Under the pieces are notes generated by a model. It searched no databases and was not told where the DNA came from. It saw only the letters and a program-made list of their open reading frames with translations. A stretch of 64,000 bases of DNA from Halioxenophilus aromaticivorans (GTDB lineage: Bacteria; Pseudomonadota; Gammaproteobacteria; Pseudomonadales; Cellvibrionaceae), in assembly GCF_042850945.1 (NCBI RefSeq), contig NZ_AP031496.1, positions 372,001 through 436,000 of the forward strand, written 5' to 3'. Positions 63,397 to 64,000 of the stretch are shown here, piece after piece. Each line of letters opens with the position of its first letter. Positions within the stretch are counted from its first letter, which is position 1. Made by a program: the position numbers and the translations under genes.

Positions 63397-63858
63397 ATGC
63401 ACCCCACAATCGCCGCATGGTTGGAATCGTCGCCGAAGCAACTAGACGAAATCTACCGCACAGCATCGGCAGGCAATATTCCTACGGGGGATACTGCCGG
63501 TACCGCTATTTTGGCCGGTAAAGGCCAGGTCACACAGTGGGTAGCAAAGTTGGCAGCGTGGCTTTTTTGGCGCGGTAAAATATTCGATATGTTCGCCGAC
63601 GATGGCGAGAAGGGCATTTTGGTCAACAAAGTAAGCTGGTATAGCGTAAGCTTAATCGTTGCTAAAGTGTACCGGCAAAATAGCTGGCTGGACGGTGCGC
63701 CCTGCATTGTTATTGACTACGCCAGCACCTCGCTCTTAGCCCGTAAAATTCGCGATGAAATCCGCGAGGTTGAACCCGGTGTTTGGCTGGGCAATGTTTG
63801 GTGGGGCAAAACCCACATACTGAACTTTGCCCTCAGCCAAAAGACCGTGCAAGGCTAA
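63397..63858 (+). CDS. Conserved protein of unknown function in the peroxidase/catalase cluster
   Basis: A 153-residue cytosolic-looking protein; the hydrophobic WVAKLAAWLFWRGKIFD stretch may lie on a membrane. Distinct motifs are GKIFDMF, NKVSWYSV, PCIVIDYASTSLLARKIRDE and EVEPGVWLGNVWWG. I do not recognise a named domain with certainty; the pattern of a small beta-barrel-like unit with GVWLG repeats recalls DUF4334-type proteins. GGAG precedes the ATG at 63397. It is 32 bases after the catalase-like gene and five bases before the next gene, so it is almost certainly in the same operon. Confidence 0.6.
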   Translation: MHPTIAAWLESSPKQLDEIYRTASAGNIPTGDTAGTAILAGKGQVTQWVAKLAAWLFWRGKIFDMFADDGEKGILVNKVSWYSVSLIVAKVYRQNSWLDGAPCIVIDYASTSLLARKIRDEIREVEPGVWLGNVWWGKTHILNFALSQKTVQG

Positions 63859-63863
63859 CCAAC

Positions 63864-64000
63864 ATGGCCATGGGTGAGTTGCGGGCGGTTAAAAAAACTC
63901 TGCGCTGGCTTAGCTATACCGCCTTGGCTCTCATTGTTATAGCACTGGCTTACGGTGTTGCGCGATTTGCGCCTAATCATCCACAAAGCACCTCTTCCGC
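63864..64000 (+). CDS. Start of a membrane-anchored protein, cut by the window edge
   Basis: The frame from ATG 63864 (MAMGELRAVKKTLRWLSYTA) is open to the window end, giving 45 residues: a basic start, one hydrophobic helix (about 16-36) and then ARFAPNHPQSTSSA. A second ATG at 63870 is possible. It begins five bases after the preceding stop, so it is probably the fifth gene of the lipase-peroxidase-catalase operon. The product cannot be named from this piece. Confidence 0.55.
   Translation, partial: MAMGELRAVKKTLRWLSYTALALIVIALAYGVARFAPNHPQSTSS

Noticed and set aside
1..64000. CRISPR arrays, rRNA and tRNA genes
   Set aside because: No regularly spaced repeats, rRNA signatures or tRNA cloverleaf patterns were noticed on reading either strand. 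A covariance-model scan was not possible here.

Overview
The window looks like a chromosomal segment of a marine-type gammaproteobacterium. The block from about 28.1 kb onward is standard gammaproteobacterial housekeeping: priA, rpmE, mrcA, pilMNOPQ-aroKB-damX, gltBD and hemE. The order Cellvibrionales is an inference from gene content and was not tested. No rRNA, tRNA or CRISPR array was seen.

Accessory region, about 1-28.1 kb. The left edge carries two genes of a Wadjet (JetABCD) anti-plasmid system that runs off the window. Next come a vapBC toxin-antitoxin pair with two palindromic operators and a Tn3-family element that carries only a transposase between 37-bp perfect inverted repeats. 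An LpxL-type acyltransferase follows. Then there is a compact MerR regulon: merR, a truncated haemoglobin and a 38-residue membrane peptide ending in Cys-Cys on the minus strand, and a CopZ-like Fe-S metallochaperone and a ZIP transporter on the plus strand. Each arm starts from a promoter with a mer-type dyad in a 20-bp spacer. An IS4-family element has inserted in the last codons of the ZIP gene. Decayed DNA follows: TnpT/KfrA-like coiled-coil remnants, a GNAT-DUF2384 protein and an IS256 relic.

A catabolic block (15.2-24.5 kb) encodes the TOL upper pathway, toluene/xylene to benzoate: xylC, xylM, xylA, xylB, xylN. It lies beside a XylS/BenR-like activator and an IclR regulator. The only promoter I can recognise before it resembles the XylS-dependent Pm, not the sigma-54/XylR promoter Pu of the TOL plasmid. 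The block ends in an epoxide-hydrolase remnant, a small membrane protein, a broken IS3 gene and an unusual 2.04-kb insertion sequence with 25-bp ends and a zinc-ribbon transposase of about 608 residues.

Core region, 28.1-56.7 kb: a peroxiredoxin-glutaredoxin fusion, priA, rpmE, mrcA, type IV pilus assembly genes, shikimate genes, damX, glutamate synthase, uroporphyrinogen decarboxylase, a degenerate HD-GYP protein, an FtrA-type regulator beside a rhodanese, an SH3 protein and a cation/proton antiporter. A 295-bp fold-back MITE sits between aroK and aroB, and a single end of the same family lies at 2.97 kb next to vapC.

The right end (56.7-64 kb) is the most novel part. It holds a membrane-anchored patatin-like lipase, an exported cyclooxygenase/alpha-dioxygenase-type haem peroxidase, a catalase-fold lipoprotein, a conserved protein of unknown function and a further membrane-anchored gene cut by the window edge. 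Together they look like a bacterial oxylipin pathway: lipid release, fatty-acid oxygenation, then hydroperoxide conversion.
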